Positions 7,687 to 16,485 of a DNA stretch of 64,000 nucleotides are shown in pieces. Both the position numbers and the translations under genes were made by a program. Each line of letters starts with the position of its first letter. Positions within the stretch are counted from its first letter, which is position 1. The DNA comes from Paenibacillus donghaensis (GTDB taxonomy: Bacteria > Bacillota > Bacilli > Paenibacillales > Paenibacillaceae): assembly GCF_002192415.1 (NCBI RefSeq), contig NZ_CP021780.1, positions 2,852,001 through 2,916,000 of the forward strand, in the 5' to 3' direction. The notes under the pieces were generated by a model, which saw only the letters and a program-made list of their open reading frames with translations, was not told where the DNA came from and made no database searches.

Positions 7687-9482
7687 TGAGAAAAAGTCTG
7701 TCGAACAAGCTGTTTGCCTCCTTTCTGACCGTCATCGTTCTATCCTTGTCCATGGTAGGGTTTATCACTTATTTTAAGGCTTCGGTAGCGCTGGATAAGT
7801 CTTCGGAGAAGTCCATTGCCCAAGTCATCAGAAGCGCGTCCTATCAAACGGACCTGTATTTGCAAAATTATGAAAAGGCCAGCGATTCCATTCTGTCCTA
7901 CAATCAAGTCAAACAGTTCCTTGATATGGACCCGGAGGACAGCTACTCTTACTATCAATATACGAATGACATACAGAAGTATTTGTTTCGCTCTCTGTTC
8001 ATTCTTTATCCTCAGATTAACCTGATGTACGTCATCGGCGAACACGGTAGGGCCATCAGCGACGATAACTTGAATCAGGCGCACAGCCTGCAGTTTCATC
8101 CCCAGGAACGCTACCGTTTCTTAAGCGAGCATACGCCGGAGAGCGGACGCATCACCATTCTCAACACGAATGTGATGAATGAAGGGGATCAGAACATTAT
8201 TACGATGGTCCGCCGAATCAGAGGTGTCTCTTCCTATCGTCCCAAAGGCATTGTGGCCATCGAATTCAAGGCAGAGGATCTTGCCCGCATATGGGAACCT
8301 CTTGATCTGGGACAGGGCGGGTCCTACTTTATCATGGACGAATTCGGCAAACTCCTATACCGGCCCGAAGGGAACAAGAACCATCCAGGGTTATCTGCTG
8401 ATCACATCCGAAACGTATTTCAACACCCGAACGATTCTGTCGTGGAGAAGGTAGATGGGAAAGAGTATATGTTCGTGTCAAGAAAATCCGATTATTCCAA
8501 ATGGCAACTTGTGGTATCCATACCGGTTGGCGAGCTGCGCAAGCCCATTTCTACCATTCGTACGACCACGCTAGTTGTGGGAGTTCTCACGCTTATCGGT
8601 ACACTGTTGCTTGCCACCTGGTTCGGACGATCCATCACGAAACCGGTCCTGATTCTCAAGGAAGGCATGAGGCAGACGGAAAAAGGAAATTGGCGCAGGC
8701 TTGAGATGGACGGCCGTCAGGATGAACTGGGGGGATTGATGCGCAGCTACAATCTTATGGTGACCCGGCTGTCCGAAATGATCGAGCGGGTATATGAAGC
8801 GGAGCTTACGACCCAGAAGGAGGCTCTGGAGCGTCATCAGGCTGAATTCCAGGCACTTCAGCTGCAGATTAATCCGCACTATCTGTATAACACGTTAGAG
8901 ACCATTAAATGCTACGCGGTTGTGCAGGATTCGGACGAGATATCGGAAATAGTGGAGGCGATGGCGTTCATGCTTCGCTACTCCATCCAAACCAACCTGG
9001 AGGAGATTACGATTGCCAATGAGCTTCACCATGTACTGAGCTACATGACGATTCTCAAGCACCGGATCGGCAGGGAGTTCGAAATCGACGTAGTGATTCC
9101 ACCGGCGCTGCTTCTGGCCAAGACGGTCAGGCTGACGCTGCAGCCCTTGATCGAAAATATTTTTCAACATGCGTTTCCCGATGGGATTGAAGACAGGCAC
9201 TATATTCGAATCGACGCCAGGGTAGAGGGAGACCGGTTTCTCGTTCAAGTAGAGGATAACGGCTCAGGGATGTCCCGGGAACGGCTCGACAAGCTTCGCG
9301 AGAAGCTGAATCTGAACCAGCTGGCGGATACGGAAGGAGACTCTCTCTATCATAGAGGTGGGATCGGCCTCATGAACGTGCACCGCAGAATTCAAATGGT
9401 GTTCGGTGAACAATACGGGTTAAGCATCGAAAGCGTGGAGAATGAGGGAACACGGCTGATCTTGTCCATGCCTGCAGAGTGA
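7686..9482 (+). CDS. Sensor histidine kinase (YesM-like)
   Basis: A 598-residue membrane kinase. ATG 7686 overlaps the response-regulator stop by one base; a TTG three bases earlier is the alternative. It has an N-terminal helix, a large extracytoplasmic sensor region of about 260 residues, a second helix near residues 295-320, a HAMP segment, a His_kinase block with phosphorylated His in LQINPHYLYNTLE, and a HATPase domain with N-box (PLIENIFQHA) and G-boxes (DNGSGM, GGIGLMN). It probably senses an oligosaccharide outside the cell and signals to the YesN-like partner. Confidence 0.92.
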   Translation: MRKSLSNKLFASFLTVIVLSLSMVGFITYFKASVALDKSSEKSIAQVIRSASYQTDLYLQNYEKASDSILSYNQVKQFLDMDPEDSYSYYQYTNDIQKYLFRSLFILYPQINLMYVIGEHGRAISDDNLNQAHSLQFHPQERYRFLSEHTPESGRITILNTNVMNEGDQNIITMVRRIRGVSSYRPKGIVAIEFKAEDLARIWEPLDLGQGGSYFIMDEFGKLLYRPEGNKNHPGLSADHIRNVFQHPNDSVVEKVDGKEYMFVSRKSDYSKWQLVVSIPVGELRKPISTIRTTTLVVGVLTLIGTLLLATWFGRSITKPVLILKEGMRQTEKGNWRRLEMDGRQDELGGLMRSYNLMVTRLSEMIERVYEAELTTQKEALERHQAEFQALQLQINPHYLYNTLETIKCYAVVQDSDEISEIVEAMAFMLRYSIQTNLEEITIANELHHVLSYMTILKHRIGREFEIDVVIPPALLLAKTVRLTLQPLIENIFQHAFPDGIEDRHYIRIDARVEGDRFLVQVEDNGSGMSRERLDKLREKLNLNQLADTEGDSLYHRGGIGLMNVHRRIQMVFGEQYGLSIESVENEGTRLILSMPAE

Positions 9483-9522
9483 GGAAATAGATGTTTTAAG
9501 AAAAAACTACGATTATATAAGA

Positions 9523-9608
9523 TGAACTTAAGAATGGAGTAGTGGAGTTGCCAGAAAGACTATTGCATAGAGCATTCTGGCAGCTTGGATGTAACATTCT
9601 TAAGTTCA
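9523..9608. repeat. Symmetric nested inverted repeat (MITE-like or leader structure)
   Basis: An outer perfect 14-bp inverted repeat (TGAACTTAAGAATG at 9523-9536, CATTCTTAAGTTCA at 9595-9608) encloses an inner 8-bp pair (TGCCAGAA 9549-9556, TTCTGGCA 9575-9582). Both spacers are exactly 12 bases. The right end belongs to a 28-base sequence (9592-9619) that recurs exactly, inverted, at 23169-23196. The element fills the gap between the kinase and reductase genes and ends next to the reductase ribosome site. Confidence 0.6.
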
Positions 9609-9631
9609 CGTTCTATAGGAGGAAATTTGCA

Positions 9632-10393
9632 ATGAAAATTGATTTGACTGGTAAAATCGCGCTTGTTACAGGGTCCAATGCAGGGATAGGCCGACAAATT
9701 CTGGAGACTTTGGCTGCTTCCGGCGCCAAAGTGGCCGTAAACTATTTGTTCGGTTCTTCAGAGGAGACGGTCGAAGCCGTCCGTCAGGCCGGAGGAGAAG
9801 CTTATGCTTTTCAGGCAGATGCAACAAGTCCTGCCCAACTGGACAACATGGTGAAGGAAATAGAGGAGCATTTCGGTGGAACCATCGATATTCTCGTCAA
9901 CAATGCGGGCGGCATGGTCAAGCGGGTCCCCAATACCGAAATGGACGAAGAACATTACAACAAGGTGATGGACGTCAATTTTAAATCATGCGTGTTTGCC
10001 TGCAAAGCCGTAGCACCAGGAATGATTGCCAAGAAAAGCGGTAAAATCATCAATGTGTCTTCCCTCGCGGCTCATGACGGCGGCGGACCGGGCGCTTCCA
10101 TCTATGCTGCGGGCAAAGCGGCGGTATGGGCTTATACCAAGGGACTTGCCAAGGAATTGAGTCCTCACGGGATTAATGTAAACGCTATCTCTCCCGGGTT
10201 CATTGGTCAGACCGCTTTCCATGCCACCTTTACAGCGGATGCGGCAAGACAGGCGACGATTGCGAAGATTCCGATGGGCCGGGAAGGCGCTCCGCAGGAT
10301 GTGGGCAACGTAACACTATTCCTCGCTTCGGAGCTGTCGGATTATCTGACAGGCGAAATCATTGAAATTAACGGAGGCTTGTTCATGCGATGA
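9632..10393 (+). CDS. SDR-family oxidoreductase, probably a keto-uronate reductase/dehydrogenase
   Basis: A 253-residue classical short-chain dehydrogenase. ATG 9632 is chosen because ATAGGAGG lies ten bases before it; an upstream GTG has no ribosome site. It shows the nucleotide-binding TGSNAGIG motif near residues 12-19, NNAG, and the catalytic Ser (NVSSLAA) with Tyr-x-x-x-Lys in YAAGK. Standing next to polyuronate-lyase-type genes, it is a good candidate for reducing the unsaturated-uronate product (as DEH reductases or KduD do), but the substrate is inferred. It overlaps the next gene by four bases. Confidence 0.85.
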   Translation: MKIDLTGKIALVTGSNAGIGRQILETLAASGAKVAVNYLFGSSEETVEAVRQAGGEAYAFQADATSPAQLDNMVKEIEEHFGGTIDILVNNAGGMVKRVPNTEMDEEHYNKVMDVNFKSCVFACKAVAPGMIAKKSGKIINVSSLAAHDGGGPGASIYAAGKAAVWAYTKGLAKELSPHGINVNAISPGFIGQTAFHATFTADAARQATIAKIPMGREGAPQDVGNVTLFLASELSDYLTGEIIEINGGLFMR

Positions 10394-12474
10394 TGAACCT
10401 TAAGGAGAAAGCAGACACTTTTTCCTGGGTTGGCCCTGTGGTGGATAAATTGAAGACGGAGCTGGACCCTTTCCGGGAAGAAGAGATTCTGCTTCCGGCA
10501 GAACCCGGCGGCTGGTGGCACCAATATGTGTGTCCCCGGCATCATACCGAGCTAATCTTCGATGCTGCGGAGCAGGATGCGTTTGTCTTTTCTTGTCCGA
10601 AGGGCTGCAAGCTGGAAGGTGAACCCTACCGGGGAGCATGGCTGGTATACCGGCATCAGGCGATGGCGCGGTACGCGCTGCAGGCTGCCGCGGTATACGC
10701 CGCAGACGGGGAAGACTTCTATAGCGGCCTGGCCCAGACGATTCTTGTCGGTTATGCGGAACAGTTCCCGCTGTATCCGGTTCATCCTGATGGTCAACCT
10801 TGGATGCTTAGGGGCCGTGCCTTTCATCAGGCGCTGACGGAGGCTATCTGGTCCACCACGCTTATTCGGGCCTATCTGCTTCTAGTGGACAATGGAGTGA
10901 CATTCACGGAGGAGGAAGAGAAGAAACTGCAGGTGTTCTTCCTGATGCTGGAGGAGAGCATGGAGCAGTACCGCCACATCCTGATTCACGAGAAGCAGAA
11001 TGCAGAGAGCAATTATACTGCATGGCTGAACGCCAGCCTGGCTTGCGTATATGCCGCCAAGGGTAGCAGGGAAAAGCTCGCTTCCCTGCTGAAGGGGGAA
11101 GGCGGATTCTATCATCATCTGTCCATTGGCGTCAAGCCGGACGGCTTTGAATTTGAAGGCAGCACGTACTATCATATTTTTGTGCTGCGGGCTTATCTCA
11201 TCACGGCCGAGATGGCCGGGCGCTTCGGAGTTGACCTCTATGACGCCAGGGGAGATCAAGGACAATCCATCCGTGGCATGTTTCAGTTGCTGGTGGAGCT
11301 TAGTGGGGACAACGGGGAGCTTCCAGCCCTGCATGATGGTCCTTATGCACGTGTTCCGTTCGCCCGGGAAATCACTGAAGTATTCGAAATAGGATGTTTG
11401 GTTTACAAAGACCCCACCTACCAGCCTATACTGGCGAAGGCTTATCGGTATTTATACGGGCAGGAAGAGCGGCCCGGTCTGGAGGCGCTGCTGTACGGAC
11501 AACGAGAGAGTAAGGAGTTTCACTCCGCCTGCTGGACGAGGGCCTCTGTCCTGCTGCCGGATTCCGGCTTCGCCGTCCTCCGACACCTAGGCAACCCACT
11601 GTCCGTTCTGGCAGACTTCGGCGAGCACGGCGGCTCTCACGGGCATTATGACAAGCTTCATATCACGATTATGCATCGGTTGGGAGAGGTTGCTCCCGAG
11701 CTGGGAATGGTTCCTTACGGCTCTATTTTGCGAAAGGAATGGTATGCCGAAACTGCGAGCCATAACACGATCAGCATCGGAGGACGCTCCCAAGCTCCCC
11801 ATACAGGCAGCTGCAGGCAATTCCGGCAGGAAAGCGAAGATACGTACTTATGGATTCGCTCGGACGGCGCATATGAAGGGGCTGTTCTCGACCGGCATCT
11901 TTGGTTGACCGACGGTTGGCTGCTGGACTGGTTTCATGTTGAGCAGGTGACGGGCCAGAAGCAGGATCAGGAAGTAGACTTATGGTTTCATCCAACGGGA
12001 CATTTGCTGTTCCCGGTCGAGCCTCGCCCCATCCGGATGGACTCTCCGGCAGTCCTGGGTCAGGAAGCAGGTTACGGCTCAGTAGAGGTATTGTCCCTAC
12101 TGCAGAATGAGACGGACTATGCGTTAAGAGCAGGGTGGAGCACCCTTTATGGTGGAGGGGGCCATGACCCGGAATATGAAGTATCCGTAAATACTCTGCT
12201 GCCGCCCGGCTCCATTCTGCATGAAATCCGCACACCAGGTATTGCAGAAGACCCTAGCAGACGCATTAGAGGCATTATGCTTCGGCATAGAGGCCCGTCG
12301 GTTGATTTTATTACGGTATATCGGGCCGGTCATGAACCGGCTGTACTGAAGCTTGTTAGTGAAGCGGGCGAACCGGCCCGAATCCAGATAGAAACAACAG
12401 GGCAACGGGTGGTCTATTGCCTGAACCCCGAAACGGGACTGATTCAGGAAGAGTTCCGGAATATGGAGGAGTAA
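10390..12474 (+). CDS. Heparinase II/III-type polysaccharide lyase
   Basis: A 694-residue protein without signal peptide, so probably cytoplasmic and acting on imported oligosaccharides. The N-terminal half is an (alpha/alpha) toroid, including WWHQYVCPRHHTELIFD and the ESNYTAWLNA helix near residue 205. The C-terminal half is a beta-sandwich heparinase II/III domain with the conserved GEHGGSHGHYDKL block near residues 413-425, where family members have active-site His/Tyr. Related lyases split alginate, hyaluronan, heparin or similar uronate polymers; the substrate here is unresolved. ATG 10390 overlaps the reductase stop; ATG 10393 is equally possible. Confidence 0.82.
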   Translation: MMNLKEKADTFSWVGPVVDKLKTELDPFREEEILLPAEPGGWWHQYVCPRHHTELIFDAAEQDAFVFSCPKGCKLEGEPYRGAWLVYRHQAMARYALQAAAVYAADGEDFYSGLAQTILVGYAEQFPLYPVHPDGQPWMLRGRAFHQALTEAIWSTTLIRAYLLLVDNGVTFTEEEEKKLQVFFLMLEESMEQYRHILIHEKQNAESNYTAWLNASLACVYAAKGSREKLASLLKGEGGFYHHLSIGVKPDGFEFEGSTYYHIFVLRAYLITAEMAGRFGVDLYDARGDQGQSIRGMFQLLVELSGDNGELPALHDGPYARVPFAREITEVFEIGCLVYKDPTYQPILAKAYRYLYGQEERPGLEALLYGQRESKEFHSACWTRASVLLPDSGFAVLRHLGNPLSVLADFGEHGGSHGHYDKLHITIMHRLGEVAPELGMVPYGSILRKEWYAETASHNTISIGGRSQAPHTGSCRQFRQESEDTYLWIRSDGAYEGAVLDRHLWLTDGWLLDWFHVEQVTGQKQDQEVDLWFHPTGHLLFPVEPRPIRMDSPAVLGQEAGYGSVEVLSLLQNETDYALRAGWSTLYGGGGHDPEYEVSVNTLLPPGSILHEIRTPGIAEDPSRRIRGIMLRHRGPSVDFITVYRAGHEPAVLKLVSEAGEPARIQIETTGQRVVYCLNPETGLIQEEFRNMEE

Positions 12475-12476
12475 TG

Positions 12477-14771
12477 ATGTCAGAAGCTTTATTTCAACCC
12501 GCTTGCGGCGTTCTCGACGTGTCTTATGGGCCTGATGAACATACGGATATTAGAGAGAACCCGCCGCGTTTTACATGGATGCCTGCTTGTCTGGAAGACG
12601 GAATGTATGAGCTGCAGATCTCCTCAACCACCGAATTTGAGCCTGAATGCACACTGACCTACAGTCGAATTCCCTATAATCTGTTTACTCCGGATAAGCC
12701 ACTGGAACCCGGCACGTATTATTGGCGCTACACTTTAATAGGGGAGAACGATATCCGTTCCGAGTGGAGCAAAGTAAGAGCTTTCGTGGTTGCGGATAAG
12801 CTGCCGTTAACGCCCCTGCCATCCCGAGCGGAACGGTATTCAGCCGCTTCCACCAGCCATCCGCGGCTTTGGCTCCAGGCGGAACAACTTCATTCCTACC
12901 GGGAAGCCGTCCGCCAAGACCCTGCCTCAACTGGCTGGGATGATTTCCTGAAGCATTCCGTACTTCCCTGGACAGAGCGTGCGCTTATTCCCGAGCCTGC
13001 GCCGTATCCGGATAATAAGCGTGTCGCCAAGCTATGGCGGCAGATGTATATGGACTGCCAGGAAGTTTTCTACGCCGTTCGGCATCTTGCCATAGCGGGG
13101 GTTGTGCTGGAGGACGAGGCGCTCATCGCCAAAGCCAGAGAATGGCTGCTTCATGCTGCAAGCTGGAACACGGAGGGTACCACCAGCCGAGATTACAATG
13201 ACGAATGCGCCTTTCGTATAGCCGGAACGTTGGCATGGGGCTATGATTGGCTACACGCCTCTCTGACGGAAGAGGAGCGGCTGAAGGTACGGCAGGCTCT
13301 GCTGCGGAGAACCGGACAGATAGCCTTCCACGTCATCGAACGCTCCCGAATTCATCAAGTACCTTATGACAGCCATGCGATCCGTTCATTATCCTCCGTG
13401 CTCGTTCCCTGCTGCATTTCCATGTTGGGCGAGGAGGAGGAAGTTCAGGAATGGTTTGATTATACGCTGGAGTACTTCTCCGCCATGTATACCCCCTGGG
13501 GCGGCAAGGATGGCGGCTGGGCCGAAGGCCCTATGTATTGGACCACTCAGATGGCTTTCGTTATAGAGGCGCTCAATCTGGTTCGCAAATACATGGGAAT
13601 CAACTTCTATGAGCGTCCCTTCTTCCGCAAAACCGGCGACTTTCCGCTCTATTGCTTCAGCCCCGATACCCTGAGAGCCAGCTTCGGGGATCAATCGTCG
13701 CTGGGAGATCCGGTCAGTCTCAAGACGGGCTTCAATATCCGCCAATTCGCCGGTTTAATCGGAAATGGACAGTACCAGTGGTATTATGAACGAACCAAGG
13801 AACTGAATCCCGATACCCAGATGATCTTCTATAATTACGGCTGGTGGGATTTCCGGTTCGATGAGATGGTTTACCGCACCGATTATCCGCAGGTCGCTTC
13901 AGAGCCACCGATGGCTGCGGAGCCTCTGAAGTGGTTTCAGGAGGTTGGCTGGGTCGCCATGCATCATCGGATGGAAGAACCGCAGGAGCATATCATGATG
14001 CTCGCCAAGAGCAGTCGTTACGGCTCCGTGAGCCATAGCCACGGGGATCAGAACGCCTTCCTGCTGCATGCGTTCGGCGAACCTCTGGCTATCGAAAGCG
14101 GCCATTACGTCGCATTCAACAGCACGATGCATAGGCAGTGGCGCAGGCAAACCCGCTCCAAGAACGTGATTCTTATTGACGGAAAGGGCCAATATGCCGG
14201 CACGGACAAGTCGAAGAACATGGCGGCCTACGGCAAGGTGCTGAAGGCGCATAGTACGCCCGGGATCAGCTACACGCAAATGGATGCAACGGAAGCCTAC
14301 CGAGAGAATGTGCCCTATATCAAGCGGTATGTGCGGGAAATATACTTCTTTGACAGCGCTTATTTTGTCATCACGGATCATGTGGATCTGGAACGTCCCG
14401 GAAGACTGGATTGGCTGTTCCATACACTCTATCCCATGACGTTGAAGGACCAAACCTTCAAAGTGAATGGCAAAAAAGCTCAAATGGAGGGAAGGTTTGT
14501 CTACAGCTCCTCCGGAGAGATGACCCTTAGCCAAAACAATCAATTTACCGATGTATATCCGAAGGAATGGGAGGGGCTGCCCGAGCACTGGCACCTGACC
14601 GCCTCAACCCAAGAGGCCCTAAGCCATCGGATCGTTACTCTTCTTCTTCCACAGGAATCAGGAAGCCGGGATTACGTATCGTACTTTATGGACGATCAGG
14701 ACCATGGAGTTCATGTTTACTTTACCAATCAGGGTGTTACCCGCCGGGTTGAGATTCCCAAAGCGTACTAG
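12477..14771 (+). CDS. DUF4962-containing heparinase II/III-type lyase
   Basis: A 764-residue protein, started at ATG 12477 because GGAGG (12465-12469) is seven bases ahead; ATG 12474 is adjacent. The N-terminus (about residues 10-100) is a fibronectin-like domain typical of DUF4962 (NPPRFTWMP, GTYYWRYTL). An (alpha/alpha) toroid follows, then a heparinase II/III domain with SHSHGDQNAF near residue 525. There is no signal peptide. With the preceding gene it gives two different lyases, probably exo-acting and complementary on one uronate-rich oligosaccharide. It is translationally close to the upstream gene and followed by a cre palindrome. Confidence 0.82.
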   Translation: MSEALFQPACGVLDVSYGPDEHTDIRENPPRFTWMPACLEDGMYELQISSTTEFEPECTLTYSRIPYNLFTPDKPLEPGTYYWRYTLIGENDIRSEWSKVRAFVVADKLPLTPLPSRAERYSAASTSHPRLWLQAEQLHSYREAVRQDPASTGWDDFLKHSVLPWTERALIPEPAPYPDNKRVAKLWRQMYMDCQEVFYAVRHLAIAGVVLEDEALIAKAREWLLHAASWNTEGTTSRDYNDECAFRIAGTLAWGYDWLHASLTEEERLKVRQALLRRTGQIAFHVIERSRIHQVPYDSHAIRSLSSVLVPCCISMLGEEEEVQEWFDYTLEYFSAMYTPWGGKDGGWAEGPMYWTTQMAFVIEALNLVRKYMGINFYERPFFRKTGDFPLYCFSPDTLRASFGDQSSLGDPVSLKTGFNIRQFAGLIGNGQYQWYYERTKELNPDTQMIFYNYGWWDFRFDEMVYRTDYPQVASEPPMAAEPLKWFQEVGWVAMHHRMEEPQEHIMMLAKSSRYGSVSHSHGDQNAFLLHAFGEPLAIESGHYVAFNSTMHRQWRRQTRSKNVILIDGKGQYAGTDKSKNMAAYGKVLKAHSTPGISYTQMDATEAYRENVPYIKRYVREIYFFDSAYFVITDHVDLERPGRLDWLFHTLYPMTLKDQTFKVNGKKAQMEGRFVYSSSGEMTLSQNNQFTDVYPKEWEGLPEHWHLTASTQEALSHRIVTLLLPQESGSRDYVSYFMDDQDHGVHVYFTNQGVTRRVEIPKAY

Positions 14772-14775
14772 TCTG

Positions 14776-14789
14776 TGAAAACGTTTTCA
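14776..14789. promoter_or_regulatory. Perfect 14-bp cre palindrome ahead of the binding-protein gene
   Basis: TGAAAACGTTTTCA is a perfect palindrome and a textbook CcpA (or LacI/GalR-family) site. It begins five bases after the lyase stop and 54 bases before the lipoprotein ATG, which suggests the lipoprotein gene has extra control of its own. Confidence 0.75.
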
Positions 14790-14829
14790 TTTGCGTATGA
14801 CACCCCATTGTACAAGGAGAGGGATATTA

Positions 14830-16386
14830 ATGAAAAAATGGATTGGCGTCTGTCTGGCTGCCTTGATGGCCGCTGCAGCCGTTGCAGGTTGCTCAGACAA
14901 GGACAAAGAAGGTACTGCCGGGGAAGCGTCAAATACACCGCAGAAAACTAAATTCTCCATCTCGATGCGGACGCTGGCTTTTAACTATGTTGAGAAATCG
15001 CCCAGTCTGAATAAGGATAAATGGGTGAAAAAGCTGGAGGAGATGACGAATACCGATCTGAACATTGTTCTGGTTCCCCATAAGGAGTTCGAACAGAAAA
15101 TGGTCCAGATGTTCGCCACTAACGATATTCCCGATGTCGTTCAAGGCTCGGGCGGCGTAAACGGCAAGGAAATGGCCGGTTCCGTTGAAGCAGGAGTGTT
15201 CATGCCCTTGGATGACCTGCTGCAGCAATACGGTCAGAACCTGTTGAAAAAAATCCCGAAGGAGGCCTGGGAAAACGTCACCTATCAAGGGAAAATCTAC
15301 GCAATACCGGAGTTTCTGTCCAATCCGTCCCGTCGCGCGACTTGGATTCGCAAGGACCTGCTGGATCAAACCGGATTGCAGGTTCCAAAAACGGTCGATC
15401 AGTACATGAATGTGCTGCGGGCCTTCAAAAAGCTGGGCGTTGAGAACCCGTATATGGGCCGTCAGGATTTCAAGTATGCCGACGCTTTCTTTGGCGCTTA
15501 TGATGTTTTTCCGTACCTGACCATGTTCGAGGAAGTCAACGGCCAGGTTCAGCCGAAGTTTATGGATAACGAAAATATGATGAAAGCGTTGCAGACCTAC
15601 AAAACCATGTATGAAGAAGGTTTAATCAACAAGGAATTCGCAACCATCAACCCGACCAACTACAAGAATGCGATTCTTGCAGGCAAAGCGGGCATGTGGA
15701 CGATGAATGCCAACGAGTTTCTGCAATGGGAGCAACAATTGAAGTCCACAACGCCATCCGCCAAGCTGGAGATTATTCCGTCGCCGGTTGGCCCTGACGG
15801 AAAAGGCGGCTCCTACTTGTACGGCACCGTTACGCGCACCTATTTTATCAAGGAAGGTACGAAGAATGCTGCGGATATCGTGAAATTCTTTGACTGGATG
15901 CTGAGCGATGAGGCGGAGAGCTTCTTTACCTTCGGGATCAAAGACGAAACCTATAAGGAAGAGAACGGCAAAATCGTATACACGTCTCCCAAGGATTCCG
16001 CTGCCATTGATGAGGAGCGCTACCGTCAGTCGTTCCTGTGGCTGGTGCAGGACACCACTTACAACAAGGGGGTCCTTAACATGACGGAAGAAGGCAGGGA
16101 CCTGGTCAAAGTATATGATACGATTCTGGCTAAGGAAGGCCGTGACGGGATTCAGTTCGACCCGCGTCTTGACGCCCTAGTTAAGAATCCGGACATCGCT
16201 CCCAACTCGGACACGGCTCCTCCGGTGCTGTTGACGCACATTGTGAAGATGGTATATGGCAAGGAGTCCATCAGCGACTGGCCGAAGGCAGTGGAAGAGT
16301 GGCTTTCCAAGGGCGGCAAAGATGTCATCAAGGAAGCTACGGAGAAGTATAGAAGCAAAACGGGCGTCACCATGCCCCGCAGATAA
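14830..16386 (+). CDS. LplA-type sugar-binding lipoprotein of an ABC importer
   Basis: A 518-residue lipoprotein. ATG 14830 is preceded by AAGGAGAGG and opens a lipoprotein signal with lipobox VAGC (cysteine near residue 20). The mature part has the large two-lobe fold of family-1 solute-binding proteins (YQGKIYAIPEF, RATWIRKDLLDQTGL, GKAGMWTMNANE). It should capture oligosaccharides outside and deliver them to the permeases encoded at 4727-6589. It is separated from them by about 8 kb, which is unusual, and a fragment of a close paralogue lies at 4373-4420. Confidence 0.9.
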   Translation: MKKWIGVCLAALMAAAAVAGCSDKDKEGTAGEASNTPQKTKFSISMRTLAFNYVEKSPSLNKDKWVKKLEEMTNTDLNIVLVPHKEFEQKMVQMFATNDIPDVVQGSGGVNGKEMAGSVEAGVFMPLDDLLQQYGQNLLKKIPKEAWENVTYQGKIYAIPEFLSNPSRRATWIRKDLLDQTGLQVPKTVDQYMNVLRAFKKLGVENPYMGRQDFKYADAFFGAYDVFPYLTMFEEVNGQVQPKFMDNENMMKALQTYKTMYEEGLINKEFATINPTNYKNAILAGKAGMWTMNANEFLQWEQQLKSTTPSAKLEIIPSPVGPDGKGGSYLYGTVTRTYFIKEGTKNAADIVKFFDWMLSDEAESFFTFGIKDETYKEENGKIVYTSPKDSAAIDEERYRQSFLWLVQDTTYNKGVLNMTEEGRDLVKVYDTILAKEGRDGIQFDPRLDALVKNPDIAPNSDTAPPVLLTHIVKMVYGKESISDWPKAVEEWLSKGGKDVIKEATEKYRSKTGVTMPRR

Positions 16387-16427
16387 GCTTATCCTCATGA
16401 GGAGCTGACGTGAATATAGTCCTTTTA

Positions 16428-16454
16428 GAAACCGCGCCCCGCGCGGTTTTTCTA
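16428..16454. terminator. Terminator between converging genes
   Basis: A GC-rich stem (AAACCGCGC with GCGCGGTTT) ends in TTTTT. It closes the polyuronate locus and faces the minus-strand MFS gene. Confidence 0.8.
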
Positions 16455-16485
16455 TTTCAAGGGACCAAGACTCCCTGAATTGCCC

